From Anaerolineae bacterium (GTDB lineage: Bacteria > Chloroflexota > Anaerolineae > B4-G1 > SLSP01), in the NCBI GenBank assembly GCA_016934645.1, contig JAFGSL010000651.1:1-5806 (forward strand): 5,806 bases of DNA, read 5' to 3'. The notes below the pieces were generated by a model. It was not told the DNA's origin and searched no databases. It saw only the letters and a list, made by a program, of their open reading frames with translations. The stretch's first letter is position 1. Every line of letters starts with the position of its first letter. Positions 1 through 5,806 of this stretch are shown piece after piece. The position numbers and the translations under genes are program-made.

Positions 1-4189
<4,189 letters not shown>

Positions 4190-4207
4190 CGTATGCACAA
4201 CAATCAG

Positions 4208-4240
4208 AAAAAGGGTGACTGTCTAAGTCGCCCTTTTTTT
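4208..4240 (+). terminator. Intrinsic terminator after rpoC
   Basis: The arms 4208-4220 (AAAAAGGGTGACT) and 4226-4238 (AGTCGCCCTTTTT) pair over 13 bp with a single T-G wobble, around the 5-base loop GTCTA. The 3' arm runs into a seven-T tract (4234-4240). It lies 19 bases after the rpoC stop codon and separates rpoC from the sigma/anti-sigma unit. The A tract on the 5' side could make it act in both directions, although no converging gene is present. Confidence 0.93.
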
Positions 4241-4243
4241 CTG

Positions 4244-4270
4244 CAACTCATTCTACACTCCTGCGTATAT
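4244..4270 (+). promoter_or_regulatory. Candidate promoter of the ECF sigma operon, possibly autoregulated
   Basis: The spacer between the rpoC terminator and the sigma start is only 49 bases, so a promoter for the next unit should lie here. GCAACT (4243-4248) contains the AAC core typical of ECF -35 elements. A CGTA (4264-4267) follows 16 bases after the AAC and resembles the CGT core of ECF -10 elements. This spacing is normal for ECF promoters, which often drive their own sigma gene. An overlapping TATATAAG (4266-4273) could instead serve as a housekeeping -10 box, but it lacks a good -35. Transcription would start near 4274, leaving a leader of about 16 bases. Confidence 0.45.
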
Positions 4271-4289
4271 AAGAAACAGGATCAGACAT

Positions 4290-4859
4290 ATGGAAGAGTG
4301 GTTGTTATTAGCCCAACGTGGTGAAGAAGCGGCGGTTAACCGTCTGGTGACGACATACCAACAGCCGGTTTTTAACCTTTGCTATCGGATGTTAGGTGAA
4401 TACACAGAGGCCGAAGATGCCGCGCAAGAGGCATTAGTCAAAGCGGTACTGAATCTACATACCTTTGACCCGGAGCGTCCCTTCAAGCCGTGGGTGCTGC
4501 GCATCGCCTCGAACGAGTGCATTGACCGCATACGGCGGCGCAAGCCCGTCGTCTCCTTAGACGGCATGGGCGAAGACGGTGCATGGGAATGGAAGGCCGG
4601 ACATAGTCCCAATCCCGAGTCGGAGATGCTGCATCACGAGCAGCAGGTACAGATTCAGGAAATGCTGGAGAGTTTGCCGCCGCTGGATCGCACTGTCATC
4701 ACATTATTTTATTGGGAAGGATTGTCATATGCCGAAATCGGCGAGGTAACAGAATTAAGCATTTCCGCGATTAAATCTCGGCTTTTCCGCGCCCGCCGAA
4801 CTATGGCACAGCTTATTGTTGGCTCAAATACGATGGAGGAGGAAAGATATGTCGCATGA
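4290..4859 (+). CDS. ECF-family (group IV sigma-70) RNA polymerase sigma factor
   Basis: The 189-residue product has the two-domain architecture of extracytoplasmic-function sigma factors and would direct core polymerase to a small regulon, typically for envelope or stress responses. Region 2 spans about residues 19-85. It includes LVTTYQQPVFNLCYRMLG, the acidic core-binding segment EAEDAAQEALVKA (40-52) and the -10 recognition helix ending PWVLRIASNECIDRIRRRK (67-85). After a variable linker (about 86-120), region 4 (about 122-176) carries the helix-turn-helix, with LSYAEIGEVTELSISAIKSR (145-164) followed by LFRARRTM. Regions 1 and 3 are absent and the length is normal for the family. The ATG at 4290 is preceded by AGGA (4278-4281) at 8 bases. 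The 3' end overlaps the anti-sigma start by 11 bases, so the two are co-transcribed and probably translationally coupled. The specific ECF group is not assigned. Confidence 0.95.
   Translation: MEEWLLLAQRGEEAAVNRLVTTYQQPVFNLCYRMLGEYTEAEDAAQEALVKAVLNLHTFDPERPFKPWVLRIASNECIDRIRRRKPVVSLDGMGEDGAWEWKAGHSPNPESEMLHHEQQVQIQEMLESLPPLDRTVITLFYWEGLSYAEIGEVTELSISAIKSRLFRARRTMAQLIVGSNTMEEERYVA
4835..4842 (+). promoter_or_regulatory. Strong ribosome binding site for the anti-sigma gene
   Basis: GGAGGAGG lies inside the last codons of the sigma gene, 6 bases before the ATG at 4849. This decides the anti-sigma start over an in-frame TTG at 4816, which has no comparable site. It also places initiation before the sigma stop codon at 4857-4859, consistent with coupled synthesis that keeps the inhibitor in step with the sigma factor. 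Confidence 0.85.
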
Positions 4860-5406
4860 TCCGATCGCTGAAATGCATAGCGATGCGTGGTGGATGCGCG
4901 TATGTGAAGGCGAGCTCTCTCCGCATGAGGAAGCACGCTGGCAGGCACACCTCGCCCAGTGTGAGGCTTGCCGGAAGGAATGGGCAGCGTTGACGCAAGT
5001 CGATGTACTCTTGCGAACGGCTGCACCACCGCCTATGCTTGCACCAGGTTTCACCGCGCACACCGTCGAACGCATCACCCATATGCAGAAACTGCGCCAT
5101 ATGTTACGATTTGTTGTTGGAATGTTGGTCCTGGGGCTGGTGGCCTGGATCGGATGGTCATACTTTGGCGTGACACTGGCTAATGTTGTGCACGCGCTTG
5201 ACGTCATGATTTCAGGCCGCCAGGTTCTCTTCGCCGCGTTGATGCGCACACTCGTAGGGCTTGCGGTGACGGTGAAGTCGCTGCTGCCCCTGCTGCTCGG
5301 GGTAGCCGGAGCCATGCTTTTATTTCTGACGCCCAACAGCATTCTGGCCAGCGTGGTCGTGGTATGGTATACGCGCCGCAAGCGCGCCGCTGGCGATGCC
5401 GCATAG
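4849..5406 (+). CDS. Membrane-anchored zinc-finger anti-sigma factor
   Basis: The 185-residue product begins with a cytoplasmic anti-sigma domain of the ZAS (putative zinc-finger) type. The core GELSPHEEARWQAHLAQCEAC contains the signature H-x3-C-x2-C (His34, Cys38, Cys41). His10, 24 residues upstream of His34, is a plausible fourth ligand, with Cys19 an alternative. A Pro-rich linker (about 58-66) and a short charged stretch lead to a hydrophobic segment at about 87-109. The C-terminal part is also strongly hydrophobic (about 126-142 and 144-175) and ends in a basic RRKR. Two or three membrane spans are therefore likely, and there is little room for a large extracytoplasmic sensor domain. 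The gene overlaps the ECF sigma gene by 11 bases, and such pairs normally work by the anti-sigma sequestering its cognate sigma. How the signal is sensed cannot be read from the sequence. Confidence 0.9.
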   Translation: MSHDPIAEMHSDAWWMRVCEGELSPHEEARWQAHLAQCEACRKEWAALTQVDVLLRTAAPPPMLAPGFTAHTVERITHMQKLRHMLRFVVGMLVLGLVAWIGWSYFGVTLANVVHALDVMISGRQVLFAALMRTLVGLAVTVKSLLPLLLGVAGAMLLFLTPNSILASVVVVWYTRRKRAAGDAA

Positions 5407-5428
5407 GCTACGTGTCCGCCGACGCGCG

Positions 5429-5457
5429 TTGACACAACTTCGACAAGAGCCTGTAAA
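5429..5457 (+). promoter_or_regulatory. Housekeeping (sigma-A/sigma-70 type) promoter
   Basis: A perfect -35 box TTGACA (5429-5434) and a -10 box TGTAAA (5452-5457, 4 of 6 matches to TATAAT) are separated by the optimal 17 bases. Transcription would start at about 5463-5465, at the first bases of a large inverted repeat. It lies 23 bases after the anti-sigma stop codon and would drive the exported-protein gene independently of the upstream operon. The 8-base palindrome ACGCGCGT (5422-5429) abuts the -35 box and could be an operator, but this is weak. Confidence 0.65.
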
Positions 5458-5460
5458 AGA

Positions 5461-5572
5461 ATAAGTTCCCGCGCAAAGCGCCCCGGGGACGGGGCGTGGA
5501 GCCAAAAAACGGGAAGTTATATTTTTACGAACCCTAAGTGTATCCATCCTGACGGCTCCGGGCTGCGGGATG
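5461..5572 (+). promoter_or_regulatory. Putative structured 5' leader of the exported-protein gene
   Basis: An outer helix pairs 5461-5471 (ATAAGTTCCCG) with 5510-5520 (CGGGAAGTTAT), 11 positions with one G-G mismatch. It encloses a GC-rich hairpin, 5479-5484 (CGCCCC) with 5491-5496 (GGGGCG), around a GGGGAC loop. Unpaired CGCAAA and a GGAGCC followed by A residues flank the inner hairpin. An AT-rich stretch ATTTTTA follows the outer helix directly, so the helix could act as a weak terminator or attenuator. A second hairpin occupies 5545-5572. The remainder to the start codon is purine-rich and unstructured. The architecture (closing helix at the transcription start, inner hairpin, long asymmetric internal loop, downstream hairpin) is what a cis-regulatory RNA would look like, but I do not recognise a known riboswitch class. 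It could also simply be the terminator of the anti-sigma operon. Confidence 0.4.
5545..5572 (+). promoter_or_regulatory. Second hairpin in the leader
   Basis: CATCC (5545-5549) pairs with GGATG (5568-5572). The helix continues inward through T-G and G-C pairs, a bulged A at 5552, and 5553-5556 with 5562-5565, closing on the loop TCCGG. This gives about 11 pairs, two of them wobble. No T tract follows, so it is not an intrinsic terminator on the + strand. It ends 32 bases before the Shine-Dalgarno sequence. Confidence 0.5.
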
Positions 5573-5604
5573 TTAGATATAAGAAAAAGAACAAAGAGAA
5601 AAAA

Positions 5605-5608
5605 GGAG
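5605..5608 (+). promoter_or_regulatory. Ribosome binding site deciding between two adjacent ATG codons
   Basis: GGAG within AAGGAGAT lies 4 bases before the ATG at 5613 and 7 bases before the in-frame ATG at 5616. The 7-base spacing is nearer the optimum, so 5616 is preferred. The choice changes the protein by only one Met. Confidence 0.75.
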
Positions 5609-5615
5609 ATAGATG

Positions 5616-5806
5616 ATGAAACGCTTGATGTTTACCTTGGTTTTGGGGATGTTACTCGCCGCTGTCGCCCTGCAGCCCGCGCCAGTTCTGGCCACGCCAG
5701 GCTCACAAGGCGATGGTAACGTCATCTTTGGTCCCTACACGCTGGCTGCCGGAGATTCAGCTTCTGGCGACCTGACGGTGTTTGGCGGACCGGTGACGCT
5801 CAAGCC
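5616..5806 (+). CDS. Exported protein resembling bactofilin/polymer-forming repeat proteins (3' end off window)
   Basis: The frame is open from ATG 5616 (or 5613) to the right edge, giving 63 full codons with no stop. Residues 1-26 form a classic signal peptide: MKR basic start, a hydrophobic core at about 4-19, and a cleavage site after VLA (24-26), so the mature protein would begin TPGSQGDG. The next part reads NVIFGPYTLAAGDSASG and then DLTVFGGPVTLK. This alternation of short hydrophobic strands with Gly/Asp turns, especially the VFGG-x-VTL motif, recalls the short-period beta-helical repeats of bactofilin-like polymer-forming proteins. Classical bactofilins are cytoplasmic, so an exported version would act outside the membrane, in the envelope or at the surface. 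Only about 37 mature residues are visible, so the family call is tentative. The gene follows the ECF sigma/anti-sigma pair but has its own promoter and a 150-base leader. Confidence 0.75.
   Translation, partial: MKRLMFTLVLGMLLAAVALQPAPVLATPGSQGDGNVIFGPYTLAAGDSASGDLTVFGGPVTLK

Noticed and set aside
4193..4330. Small open frame starting at ATG 4193 just after rpoC
   Set aside because: It reads straight through the terminator hairpin and into the sigma gene in another frame, and it has no ribosome binding site.
4824..5435. Antisense open frame of 203 codons opposite the anti-sigma gene
   Set aside because: The + strand frame has a clear ZAS motif, membrane segments and a strong ribosome binding site. 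The antisense product shows only low-complexity Arg/Ser/Thr-rich sequence.
5461..5572. Assignment of the leader to a known riboswitch (c-di-GMP, c-di-AMP, preQ1, guanidine and fluoride classes considered)
   Set aside because: Short stretches such as GCGCAAAGC and the A-rich run recall parts of these aptamers, but the conserved cores and helix order of each class are not present.

Overview
The window suggests a moderately GC-rich bacterium, most likely a member of the phylum Chloroflexota (Anaerolineae or a related class). This rests on the character of the RNA polymerase beta' subunit: Gram-positive/Thermus-like overall, no E. coli-type SI3 insertion after the trigger loop, a long charged helical insertion near the N-terminus, an unusual SGASKGG motif ahead of the bridge helix, and a duplicated sandwich-barrel segment near the C-terminus. 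The assignment is inference from remembered family features, not a database search.

Layout. Bases 1-4189 are the 3' nearly complete part of rpoC (about 35 N-terminal codons are missing to the left). A strong intrinsic terminator (4208-4240) closes that transcript. About 50 bases of spacer (4241-4289) hold a candidate promoter for a new transcription unit. That unit encodes an ECF-type sigma factor (4290-4859) and an overlapping membrane-bound zinc-finger anti-sigma factor (4849-5406). A 206-base intergenic region (5407-5612) carries a good housekeeping-type promoter (TTGACA, 17 bp spacer, TGTAAA). It is followed, starting almost exactly at the predicted transcription start, by a region rich in inverted repeats that looks like a folded 5' leader. 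The last gene (start at 5616, running off the right edge) encodes an exported protein whose visible mature part resembles the short beta-helical repeats of bactofilin/polymer-forming proteins.

How the parts may work together. The ECF sigma factor is presumably held at the membrane by its anti-sigma partner and released by an envelope signal. The sigma promoter has ECF-like elements, so it may be autoregulated. The exported repeat protein next door is a plausible envelope or surface target of, or input to, this pair, but it has its own sigma-A-like promoter and its own leader, so the functional link is inferred from adjacency only. All visible genes are on the + strand. I see no tRNA, rRNA, CRISPR, insertion sequence or prophage signal.
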